Positions 24,174-31,507 of a DNA stretch of 64,000 bases are shown here, in pieces. Both the position numbers and the translations under genes were made by a program. The notes under the pieces are model-generated. The model was given only the letters and a program-made list of their open reading frames with translations, searched no databases and was not told the origin of the DNA. Position 1 is the stretch's first letter; the number at the start of each line of letters is the position of its first letter. The stretch covers positions 868,001-932,000 of the forward strand of contig NZ_CP050177.1 of assembly GCF_011694815.1 (NCBI RefSeq), given 5' to 3'. This DNA is from Streptomyces liangshanensis (GTDB lineage Bacteria; Actinomycetota; Actinomycetes; Streptomycetales; Streptomycetaceae).

Positions 24174-26021
24174 ATGTACCGCAGAATAGTGCCTGGCCTG
24201 TGCGGCGTCGCACTCCTCGCCGCAGGCGCGCTCACCCTGCCGAACGTCGACCTCCCCAGCGGGTCCGTCGCAACGGCCGCGAGCCGCACGGCTCTCGCAC
24301 CGGCGGCGAAGTCCGCGGCGGAGATCACCGCCGCGGCCGGTGCCACCACCCCCTTCGTGACCGTGGAGGCCGAGACCGGAACCCTCGGCGGCGGCGCGCG
24401 CGTCCGGGCCATCGCCCCGGGCGCGACGGCTCCGACCGGTCCCACCCTGGAAGGCGAGGCATCGGGTTATTCGCTCGTCGAGTTGAAGGCCAACGGCGAT
24501 TCGGTGACCCTGCCGAACAACACCGGAAAAGCGGCCAACACCGTTGTCGTCCGCGCCTCGATTCCGGACGCGCCGGCCGGCGGCGGCATCGACGCCTCAC
24601 TGAATCTTTACGTCAACGGCACCTTCCGCCAGGCAATCCAGCTGAGTTCCCGCCAGGCGTGGAACTACCGCAACTCGACCACAACCCAGGACGACCCCCA
24701 CGGCGGCGGACAGGCCTACCGCTTTTACAACGAGTTCCCCGTCTGGGTCACGGGTGCCCCCATCCCGGCGGGCAGCACCATCAAGCTCCAGAAGGACTCG
24801 GGAAACACGGCCGCCGTCTACGACGTCGATTCCGTGGATCTCGAGAACGTCGGTCCCGCGCTGACCCAGCCGGCCAACTCGATCTCGGTCGTGAGCAACG
24901 GCGCCGACCCGAACTTCTCGAAGGATTCGACGGTCGCCATCCAGACGACCGTGGACGCCGCCCGGACGCAGAAGAAGTCCGTGTGGATCCCGGCGGGCAA
25001 GTACCTGACGAACAGCCTGGTGTCCAAGGCGCTCGACTTCACCGGGGTCAAGGTGCAGGGCGCCGGCATGTGGTACACCACGCTCTACCGCAAGGCCCCG
25101 CTCAAGCCCGGCACCTGGCACTCGCAGCTGACGGTGGGCACGGGCACCACACTGACGGACTTCCAGGTCGACACCAACGCCATCTGGCGGGGCAACGACG
25201 GTACGGGCGGCGGGGACTACGGCATCAACTCCGGTGGTACCGGCTGGCTGATCGACCACATCTGGACGCGGCACACCGACGCCAACTGGCTGTCGGGCAC
25301 CAACGGCGTCGTGCAGAACAGCCGGACGGCGGACAGCTACGGTGACGGCTTCAACATCAACAACGCCAACACACCGAACCCGGAGAAGCTCGGCCAGAAC
25401 ATCACCGTCAAGAACTGCTTCGCCCGCAACACCGGTGACGACGGCTTCGCGACGTACTCCGACGCCGGCGCCAGCGGTACGAACGGCCAGGTGACCGGGG
25501 CCAAGATCCTGAACAACACCGCGATCGCGCCCTGGTGGGCCAACGGCATCCGGATCGCCGGCGGCAAGAACGTGGAGGTCAGGAACAACCTGGTGAACAG
25601 CGCCTCGTCGAACAACGCCCTGGAGATCAGTGTGTACGGCGACACGGGACGCCCCCTGGAGTCGGCCGCGATCACCGGGAACGTCCTCAACGGCGGTGGC
25701 GGCTGGAACGGCCTCCGTACCGGCGTGAACATCGGGTCCCCGGGGCCCACCTCGCTGTACCCGACCGCCCCCACGACCGTCGACATGAGCGACAACGTCA
25801 TCCACGGGTCCCTCACCTCCGGGCTCAGGATCAGCGGGCCCCGCGTGAACCTGACGTTCACGAACAACACCATCGACCGCCCGGCCAAGCAGGGCGTCTG
25901 GGTGGCGAAGGGTGTGACCGGCACCGCGACCTTCACGGGCAACACGGTGAAGAACCTCTTCCCGGGCCAGGTCGCCCAGCAGAACGACTCACCGTCCACC
26001 TTCAAGATCACCACCAACTGA
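24174..26021 (+). CDS. Secreted beta-helix glycoside hydrolase, GH87-like (alpha-1,3-glucanase/mycodextranase type)
   Basis: 615 residues; GAGGGTAAAG precedes the ATG. Signal peptide MYRRIVPGLCGVALLAAGALTLP. Residues about 60-230 form a CBM35/CBM6-like beta-sandwich (FVTVEAETGTLGGGARV, YDVDSVDLENV). Residues about 240-615 are a right-handed beta-helix starting TVAIQTTVDAARTQKKSVWIPAGKYLT. Two neighbouring rungs read SYGDGFNINN and NTGDDGFATYSD; GH87 enzymes use one Asp on one rung and an Asp-Asp pair on the next, so D in GDG and the DD pair are candidate catalytic residues, with a longer insertion between than usual. It would cleave alpha-1,3-glucan, a fungal wall or dental-type polymer, outside the cell. 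GH55 or PL6-like helices are alternatives. Confidence 0.7.
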   Translation: MYRRIVPGLCGVALLAAGALTLPNVDLPSGSVATAASRTALAPAAKSAAEITAAAGATTPFVTVEAETGTLGGGARVRAIAPGATAPTGPTLEGEASGYSLVELKANGDSVTLPNNTGKAANTVVVRASIPDAPAGGGIDASLNLYVNGTFRQAIQLSSRQAWNYRNSTTTQDDPHGGGQAYRFYNEFPVWVTGAPIPAGSTIKLQKDSGNTAAVYDVDSVDLENVGPALTQPANSISVVSNGADPNFSKDSTVAIQTTVDAARTQKKSVWIPAGKYLTNSLVSKALDFTGVKVQGAGMWYTTLYRKAPLKPGTWHSQLTVGTGTTLTDFQVDTNAIWRGNDGTGGGDYGINSGGTGWLIDHIWTRHTDANWLSGTNGVVQNSRTADSYGDGFNINNANTPNPEKLGQNITVKNCFARNTGDDGFATYSDAGASGTNGQVTGAKILNNTAIAPWWANGIRIAGGKNVEVRNNLVNSASSNNALEISVYGDTGRPLESAAITGNVLNGGGGWNGLRTGVNIGSPGPTSLYPTAPTTVDMSDNVIHGSLTSGLRISGPRVNLTFTNNTIDRPAKQGVWVAKGVTGTATFTGNTVKNLFPGQVAQQNDSPSTFKITTN

Positions 26022-26055
26022 CGTTTCCGGCTCCACCCCGATCCATCTCGCGGTC

Positions 26056-26089
26056 GGGTCCGCGTCCCGGTTCTCCCGGGCGCGGGCCC
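26056..26089 (+). terminator. GC-rich hairpin with one bulge after the GH87-like gene
   Basis: Bases 26056-26070 pair with 26076-26089 (CCCGG/CCGGG, then a bulged T and nine more pairs including one G-U), loop TTCTC, 34 bases after the stop codon. Confidence 0.6.
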
Positions 26090-26284
26090 GGCCGCGGTGC
26101 GTCGCGCCCCGCCGTACGCGTACCGGATGACGCCCCGCGACTCCCCACCGCCGCCACTCCCCCATCGCTACCACGCCCCCGCCGCACGGCGTCCCTGACA
26201 TCCGTCAGGACACACGGCGGGCGCCCGCGTCTAGGTTCCTGCACAACGGCCCGCCCAGGGCCGGTCCGGGACCGGGAGGGGAAC

Positions 26285-27271
26285 ATGACGGCGCGTGGCG
26301 CGGGAGACGGCGGACCGGGTGGCACGGTGGCACGGTCGGCGGCCCTGGCCCTGACGGCGGTGGTGTCCTCGCTGCTCCTGCTCGGCTGCGGCGAACGGCC
26401 CGCAGGGGGCGAGCGCGTCCACGTTCCCGACGCCGAGCTGCGGACCGAGGTCAGCCCGCGGGAACGGGACACCCTCTACCTGGCCGAGCAGCGGCTCATC
26501 AGCACCTGCATGGACAAGAAGGGCTTCCGCTACTACGTGGTCCCTCCGACCGCGGTCTCCGCGTCCCCGATGGAACGCCCCTTCGGCAGCGACGACGTCG
26601 CCTGGGCGGAGGAACACGGGTACGGCATCTCCGACGGCGAACAGGACCGGCGGAACCGGGAGGAGAGCCGCCCGAACCCGAACGGCCGGTACATCTCCTC
26701 GCTGAGCGACGCACGCGGCCGGGCGTTCCAACGGGCGCTCGACGGTACGAATCCCGCCGCGATCACCGTACAAGTCCCCTCCATGGGCAGCGTGTTCACC
26801 AGCGCGGACGGCTGCCAGGCCGACGCGCGCGCACACCTCTACGGCGACCTCGGACGCTGGACGGCCGCCAAGGCCACCGTGGTGAACCTGCGGGCTCTCG
26901 TCCGGCCGCGGCTGGACAAGGACCCGCGCTACGCCGGGGCGTTGGCGTCCTGGCGCCGGTGCATGGCACGCCACGGTTTCCCGTACGACGGCCCCTCCGA
27001 CGCGGTCATGGCCATGCGGGACGCGCGGTCCGCGCCCGGGACGCCGGCTCCGGAGCAGGGGCCGCGGGCCCCGCACCCGAAGGAGCGGGCCACCGCGGTC
27101 GCCGACGCCCGGTGCAACGGCGAAAGCAAGCTGGCCACCGTCGGTGAACAGGTGCTGCGCGGTCAGACCCGGAAGGCCGCCCGGGGGCCGTACCGCGAGG
27201 CAGCGGCCGATTACACCACCGCCGTGGCCCGCGCCCTGGTCACGGCGCGGGACATCACCGCGGCGGAGTGA
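26285..27271 (+). CDS. Putative lipoprotein of unknown function
   Basis: 328 residues; GGGAGGGG site before the ATG. N-terminal lipoprotein signal: ARSAALALTAVVSSLLLLGC, with lipobox L-L-G-C and the lipidated Cys near residue 35. The mature part has three regions: RDTLYLAEQRLISTCMDKKGFRYYV, a polar middle (SDGEQDRRNREESRPNPNGRYISSL), and ASWRRCMARHGFPYDGPSDAVMAMRDAR followed by AVADARCNGESKLATVGEQVL. The C-M-x-K/R-x-G-F/H-x-Y motif occurs twice (about 76-86 and about 224-234) and a final Cys lies near 279. This layout is frequent in streptomycete surface lipoproteins, but no function is known. Confidence 0.78.
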   Translation: MTARGAGDGGPGGTVARSAALALTAVVSSLLLLGCGERPAGGERVHVPDAELRTEVSPRERDTLYLAEQRLISTCMDKKGFRYYVVPPTAVSASPMERPFGSDDVAWAEEHGYGISDGEQDRRNREESRPNPNGRYISSLSDARGRAFQRALDGTNPAAITVQVPSMGSVFTSADGCQADARAHLYGDLGRWTAAKATVVNLRALVRPRLDKDPRYAGALASWRRCMARHGFPYDGPSDAVMAMRDARSAPGTPAPEQGPRAPHPKERATAVADARCNGESKLATVGEQVLRGQTRKAARGPYREAAADYTTAVARALVTARDITAAE

Positions 27272-27354
27272 CGGGGCGCCGCACCCGGCCCCCACAAGCC
27301 GACCACCCGTTTCACCCCCACCGGACAACCACTCCACGAAAGAGGACCCGACCC

Positions 27355-27786
27355 ATGCGACCCATGAGTGTGACCCGACGTGCCCTGGCGGCGGCAGGCC
27401 TGGCGTTCGGCCTCGTCGCGCTGTCCTTCTCCCCGGCCCAGGCCTCCACCTGGTTCTTGGGCCCGGCTCCCGCCGGGTGCCAGCTCGGCGCGCTGTGCGT
27501 CTACAAGGACATCAACTTCGAGGCCGGGGGCTGGGGTGTCGCCAACTTCCACGCCAGCAACGTGGACTGGACCCAGACCAGCAACGCGTACATCGCGGGG
27601 AACGACTCGTCCTGGTACAACAACGGCACACCGGGCGGCAAGACCTCGGTGATCGTGATGACCCGCCCCGACCTCCCCAACTCGGGCAGCCCCGAGTTCT
27701 GCCTCGACCGGGGCTGGGGCAACACCTGGGACCTCGCGTCGAACGACGCCGGCCGCTCGAACCGGTGGGTGTTCGGCCCCTGCTGA
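27355..27786 (+). CDS. Secreted peptidase inhibitor, family I36-like
   Basis: 143 residues from the ATG at 27355 with AAAGAGGAC upstream. Signal peptide SVTRRALAAAGLAFGLVALSFSPAQA. The mature domain has the I36 (Streptomyces metalloproteinase inhibitor) pattern: C-x-x-G-x-L-C-V-Y-K-D-I-N-F-E-G-G (about 44-63), W-T-Q-T-S-N-A-Y, a second G-G-K-T-S-V-I, and closing C residues (FCLDRGWG, FGPC). The crystallin-like inhibitor binds extracellular metalloproteases. Thirteen further codons after the stop read L-N-P-D-L-N-L-N-L-N and are not translated in this frame. A strong terminator follows. Confidence 0.8.
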   Translation: MRPMSVTRRALAAAGLAFGLVALSFSPAQASTWFLGPAPAGCQLGALCVYKDINFEAGGWGVANFHASNVDWTQTSNAYIAGNDSSWYNNGTPGGKTSVIVMTRPDLPNSGSPEFCLDRGWGNTWDLASNDAGRSNRWVFGPC

Positions 27787-27834
27787 ACCCGGACCTGAAC
27801 CTCAACCTGAACCCGTACCACTGAGGCACGCCTC

Positions 27835-27867
27835 GCGCCCGGCCCCCTTCGAGGGGCCGGGCGCTTT
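27835..27867 (+). terminator. 12-bp hairpin with T-run
   Basis: GCGCCCGGCCCC (27835-27846) pairs exactly with 27853-27864 and is followed by TTT. It ends the I36 inhibitor transcript and abuts a TetR operator copy. Confidence 0.85.
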
Positions 27868-27869
27868 AC

Positions 27870-27885
27870 TATGTCGCTCGGCATA
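27870..27885. promoter_or_regulatory. TetR operator copy downstream of the TetR gene
   Basis: TATGTCG-CT-CGGCATA, a 7-2-7 palindrome with one mismatch. The same motif is in the divergent promoter at 28564-28579, so the pair brackets the minus-strand TetR gene (this copy lies beyond its 3' end). A role in DNA looping or as a roadblock is possible. Confidence 0.65.
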
Positions 27886-27933
27886 TAGACGGGCGGGAGC
27901 GGCACCGTCGCGACGGCCCGCGCGGACGTACGC

Positions 27934-28530
27934 CTACGACGGCGTCCGGGCTCCCGCGGTGAGGCTCCGGGCGCGGTCGGTCAGCGCCACCCGCATCGCG
28001 TCGAACGGCTGCGGACTCCGCAGCGCCCGCGACGTGACCATGGCGCCTTCCACCCCCGCCATCACGGCGTGCGCCAGCTCCCGCGCGTCGGCGTTCCCCA
28101 CCCCGTGGACGATCAGCTGGAAGGCCATGCCGTCGACCATCGCCGAGAACGAGCGGCGACTGGCGTCGTGGAGCCCCTCGGACTCCTCGCTCGCCTCGAT
28201 CACCAGCGGCGCGATGGCGCATCCGCGCTGATAGTTGCTGCCGACCATGCCTTCACGGGCCAGGTCGAAGTAGGTACCCACGAGGTCCTCCGCCGACGAC
28301 GCGGAGTCCCCCGCCCGGTTGATCACCTCCACTTGGTCCTGGGCGTGCCGGGCGGCCGCCTCCGCGGCCATCTGCCCCTTGCCCTCCGGGAAGTGGTAGT
28401 AGACCGATCCGCGCGGTGCCGCGCTCCGGCTCACCACGTCCGACAGCGCCGTGCCGTGGTAGCCCCGCTCACGGATGAGCTGTCGCGCGGCTTCGACCAT
28501 CCGCTGCCTGCTGTCCGAGTTCCTGCCCAT
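27934..28530 (-). CDS. TetR-family regulator (LmrA/YxaF type)
   Basis: 198 residues. HTH at about 8-55 (RQRMVEAARQLIRERGYHGTALSDVVSRSAAPRGSVYYHFPEGKGQMAAEA); the GSVYYHFPEGK segment and the following domain (GSNYQRGCAIAPLVIEAS) match the LmrA/YxaF/YcdC subgroup that controls small oxidoreductase or efflux genes. Divergent from the tautomerase and SDR genes, with a TATACCG-AG-CGACATA operator between them. Autoregulation and control of that operon are the simple reading. Confidence 0.9.
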   Translation of the reverse strand: MGRNSDSRQRMVEAARQLIRERGYHGTALSDVVSRSAAPRGSVYYHFPEGKGQMAAEAAARHAQDQVEVINRAGDSASSAEDLVGTYFDLAREGMVGSNYQRGCAIAPLVIEASEESEGLHDASRRSFSAMVDGMAFQLIVHGVGNADARELAHAVMAGVEGAMVTSRALRSPQPFDAMRVALTDRARSLTAGARTPS

Positions 28531-28555
28531 GACCCCAGTCTAGCCGATCCGGGAC

Positions 28556-28583
28556 TTGCTATATATACCGAGCGACATAGTAT
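28556..28583 (+). promoter_or_regulatory. Tautomerase/SDR promoter with an internal TetR operator
   Basis: TTGCTA (28556-28561), a 16-bp spacer and TAGTAT (28578-28583). The spacer is occupied by TATACCG-AG-CGACATA (28564-28579), so a bound repressor would exclude RNA polymerase. The opposite strand also offers TATATA-like -10 sequences for the TetR gene. Confidence 0.65.
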
Positions 28584-28636
28584 GAAGTCCTGAGCCTCCC
28601 AAAGGCTCCCCACACTCCACGCCGGAAAGGATCGTC

Positions 28637-29077
28637 ATGCCCTTCGTGACCATCGACCTGCTCCGGGGGAAGTCCCCCGCGTACCTGGAATCCGTCTCCG
28701 ACGCCGTGCACGAGGCGCTGGTCGAGGGGCTGGGGATGTTTCCCGACGACCGCTTCCAGGTCATCCACCAGCTCGCGCCCGGTGAACTGGTCTTCAGCCG
28801 CACCTTCCGCGGCGGCCCGCGTTCCGACGACTTCATCGTCTTCACCATCACCGACGGCCTGGATCGCGGCGACGAGGCGAAGAAGGCCTTCTACCTCGCC
28901 CTGACCCGCAACCTGGCGGCATCCCCCGGCGTCCGCCCGGCGGATGTGTTCGTCAAGATGCTCGTGACCCCGCCGATCAACTTCTCGTTCGCGGACGGCG
29001 AGGCGGCCACGGACACGACCGCCAGGGAAGCGCGGGAACGGGCGGCTCTCGCCTCCACGCCGACACCGGCGACGTAA
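28637..29077 (+). CDS. Tautomerase (MIF/4-oxalocrotonate) family protein
   Basis: 146 residues with AAAGGA upstream. It begins M-P-F-V-T-I-D-L-L-R-G-K, giving the catalytic N-terminal proline of the superfamily after Met removal. The region HQLAPGELVFSRTFRGGPRSDDFIVFTIT and a second half (KKAFYLALTRNLAASPGVRPADVFVKML) form the beta-alpha-beta repeats. Length and pattern resemble the cis-CaaD/MSAD or Tautomerase_2 group. The extended Ala/Thr/Arg tail is probably disordered. First gene of a likely operon with the SDR gene 101 bases on, under the divergent TetR regulator. Confidence 0.85.
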   Translation: MPFVTIDLLRGKSPAYLESVSDAVHEALVEGLGMFPDDRFQVIHQLAPGELVFSRTFRGGPRSDDFIVFTITDGLDRGDEAKKAFYLALTRNLAASPGVRPADVFVKMLVTPPINFSFADGEAATDTTAREARERAALASTPTPAT

Positions 29078-29178
29078 CGGCCGCCGACCGGCCACCACCG
29101 TCCCGACAGCACCCTCACCGCGGCAGCTTCCCCCACCGCACCTTCTCCACCGCACCACGAACCGGACAGGAGACTCAC

Positions 29179-29958
29179 ATGACCTCCGTACTCATCACCG
29201 GCGCCTCCCGGGGCATCGGCCGGGCCGTCGCCACCGAACTCGCCGGCCGCGGCCACCGCGTCGTCGCCACCGCCCGCCGGCCGGAAGACCTCAAGGATCT
29301 CCCCGTCGACCAGCGGCTGCGCCTCGACGTGACCGATCAGAAGAGCATCGACGACGCGATACGCGACGCCGGGGAGATCGACGTGCTCGTCAGCAACGCC
29401 GGCGACACGATCCGGGCGCCTCTGGAGAGCGTGCCCATGTCCGCGGTCGAAGCGCTGTTCCAGCTCAACACCTTCGGCCCGCTGCGCATGGCCCAGGGCG
29501 TGCTGCCCGGCATGCGCGAAAGGGGCACGGGCCGGCTCATCTTCGTCTCCAGCATCCAGGGCCGCATGGTCGTGCCGATCATCGGCCCCTACGCCGCCAG
29601 CAAGTGGGCCATGGAGGCCTTCGCCGAGACCATCGCCGCGGAAGCGGGCCACTTCGGCGTCAAGGTGACCATCCTCCAGCCGAGCAGCGTCTCCTCGGGC
29701 GGGCCGGAGCGCGCGAAGTCGTACTTCTCCGAGAACGACCCGTACACCCCGCTGTTCCAGCAGTTCGCCCCGCTGCGCGGCACGTCGATCTTCGAGCCCG
29801 TCACCCCCGAGGACGTGGCCGTCGCCCTCGCGGACACGCTCGAGAAGCCCGATCCCCCGCTGCGCCTCCCGGTGGGCCGGCCGGCCAGGACCGCCCTCGC
29901 GGCCCGCAAGGCGGCGCCCGACGACGCCCCCTTCCTCCCGCTGCCGCTCGACTGGTAA
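29179..29958 (+). CDS. Short-chain dehydrogenase/reductase
   Basis: 259 residues. Classical motifs: T-G-A-S-R-G-I-G (7-14), T-A-R-R for NADP(H), S-N-A-G (about 73), V-S-S-I-Q-G (about 124), Y-A-A-S-K (about 137-141), followed by LQPSSVSSG. The extended C-terminal part (FEPVTPEDVAVALADTLEKPDPPLRLPVG) places it in the large group of cytoplasmic oxidoreductases with a substrate lid. CAGGAGACTC provides the ribosome binding site. Co-expression with the tautomerase suggests joint handling of an enol/keto or aldehyde compound. Confidence 0.88.
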   Translation: MTSVLITGASRGIGRAVATELAGRGHRVVATARRPEDLKDLPVDQRLRLDVTDQKSIDDAIRDAGEIDVLVSNAGDTIRAPLESVPMSAVEALFQLNTFGPLRMAQGVLPGMRERGTGRLIFVSSIQGRMVVPIIGPYAASKWAMEAFAETIAAEAGHFGVKVTILQPSSVSSGGPERAKSYFSENDPYTPLFQQFAPLRGTSIFEPVTPEDVAVALADTLEKPDPPLRLPVGRPARTALAARKAAPDDAPFLPLPLDW

Positions 29959-30016
29959 GTCGGCCCGAGAGGGCCCCACAGGGTTCCGGGTGGTCCTTAC
30001 GGTGTCCCGGTGGTCT

Positions 30017-31237
30017 CTACGGTGTGACGACGGCGCCGTCGTAAACGTGGTCCGGGGTGGCGACCGCCGTCACCGCGCGCGCGAGCACGGTGGACGGCTC
30101 CTGCCCGTCCGCGGTGGTGGTGTCCGTGTTGATCATGATCACCAGGGTGGCCTTCTGCGACGGCAGGTACACGGTCACCGTCTCGTACCCCGGGATGGAG
30201 CCGTTGTGCCCGATCCACCCGTTGGTCTCGAAGATCCCGAGGCCGTAGGTGGTGCCCGGGAAGCTGGTCGGCAGTGTCTTGAGGCGCTCCGCCTGGGTCC
30301 GCGGGCTGAGGAGCTCCCCGGTGGCGACGACTCCGGCCCACCGCCGCAGGTCGTGGAGGTTCGAGATCATCGCCCCGGCGGCCCAGGCCCAGCTGGGATT
30401 CCAGTCCGTGGCGTCGGCGGTCGCTCCGCTCAACGTCTGGTCGGTGTATCCGCGCGGATGCGGTGCGGGGAACTCGTCCCCGTCCGGGAACAGGGTGGAG
30501 TGCAGGTGCGCGGGGCGCAGCACCCGGTGCTCGATGACGTCGGCGAGCCGGTGACCGGTGACCTTCTCGATCACCAGGCCGAGGAGCACCAGGTTGGTGT
30601 TCGAGTACTCGAACTGCGCACCCGGCGCGAAGGTGTTGGCGTGCCGGAAGCCGTACGCCAGTACCTCGTGCGGGGTGAAGGTGCGGTACGGGTCGCTCAG
30701 CAGCGCGTGGGTGAAGTCGGTGTCGGAGGTGTACGGGAACAGGCCGCTGCGCATCTCGGCGAGCTGGCGCAGTGTGATCCGGTGGCCGTCCGGCACACCG
30801 CGGACGTACCGGGAGATCGGGTCGTCCAGGCGGACCTTGTGGTCGTCCACGAGCTGGAGCAGCGCGGTGACGGTGAAGGTCTTGGTCTCGCTGCCGATCC
30901 GTACGTACGGGTCGACGGTCATCGGCTCGCGGGTGGCGGTGTCGGCGACGCCGGTGGCGCGGACGTAACTTCCCTTGCCGGGCATCCACAGCCCGACCAC
31001 CACTCCGGGGATGCCGGCCTGTCGCCGGGCGTCCTCGATCGCCCGGTCGAGCCGGGCGGTCAGCTCCGGGCCGAGACCGCTGCCGGGGTGGTCGGTGGTC
31101 GTGGTGTGGGGAGCGGTGTGCGATGTCGTGGCCGCGGCGTGGAGTGTTGCGGCGGGCGCCGCCGTGACCGGGACCACCACGGATGCCACGAACAGCGTCG
31201 CGGCGAGCAGCCGGCGGCGGCGAGAAGTGCGTCGCAT
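30017..31237 (-). CDS. Secreted serine hydrolase, class C beta-lactamase/D-Ala-D-Ala carboxypeptidase family
   Basis: 406 residues, GGAAGAGG before the ATG. Signal peptide RRRRLLAATLFVASVVVPVTAAPA. Catalytic motifs: S-E-T-K (the S-x-x-K nucleophile, about 116-119), Y-S-N (about 205), and H-N-G replacing K-T-G (about 353). These define DD-peptidase/esterase-type serine hydrolases of the AmpC fold. It likely acts on peptidoglycan stem peptides, D-amino-acid peptides or esters outside the cell. It is a single gene. A near-repeat at 29989-30025 (two similar 19-bp units reading GGTGGTC...TACGGTGT) overlaps its last codons. Confidence 0.88.
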   Translation of the reverse strand: MRRTSRRRRLLAATLFVASVVVPVTAAPAATLHAAATTSHTAPHTTTTDHPGSGLGPELTARLDRAIEDARRQAGIPGVVVGLWMPGKGSYVRATGVADTATREPMTVDPYVRIGSETKTFTVTALLQLVDDHKVRLDDPISRYVRGVPDGHRITLRQLAEMRSGLFPYTSDTDFTHALLSDPYRTFTPHEVLAYGFRHANTFAPGAQFEYSNTNLVLLGLVIEKVTGHRLADVIEHRVLRPAHLHSTLFPDGDEFPAPHPRGYTDQTLSGATADATDWNPSWAWAAGAMISNLHDLRRWAGVVATGELLSPRTQAERLKTLPTSFPGTTYGLGIFETNGWIGHNGSIPGYETVTVYLPSQKATLVIMINTDTTTADGQEPSTVLARAVTAVATPDHVYDGAVVTP

Positions 31238-31378
31238 TCCGTGGGACCTCTTCCAGTCAGGGTTCGGGCGGCCACATCACCACCGGAAACCGCCGGCGGG
31301 GACCCGCTTCCTGACGTGTTCGGCCGAATCCACCCGTTCGGCGCCCCACGGCCCTGACGGCGGTCGGCGCGGACGACA

Positions 31379-31409
31379 ACAGGGAGGCGCCGTGGAGGCG
31401 CCTCCCTGT
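31379..31409. terminator. 13-bp perfect hairpin
   Basis: ACAGGGAGGCGCC (31379-31391) and 31397-31409 pair exactly, loop GTGGA. It is downstream of the minus-strand TerD gene (stop at 31508) and upstream of the serine hydrolase. Nothing else is recognised in the 270-bp gap. Confidence 0.8.
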
Positions 31410-31507
31410 CGGAGTCGGCGGCGAGGAAAGCGAAGGAACTCGTTTCTTTTGCAGAGAAGTTGAGAAGGAAGCCCCTTCATGGCCTCGCCGTGGGACCACG
31501 CTAGCAC

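Noticed and set aside
27787..27823. Asn-Leu repeat (LNPDLNLNLNP) after the I36 inhibitor stop
   Set aside because: It follows an in-frame TGA and is not in the inhibitor's reading frame without readthrough; the sequence is best taken as a short intergenic repeat.
29989..30025. Two similar 19-bp units at the end of the serine hydrolase gene
   Set aside because: Imperfect, overlapping the stop codon, and without any hairpin or regulatory pattern; probably a small local duplication.
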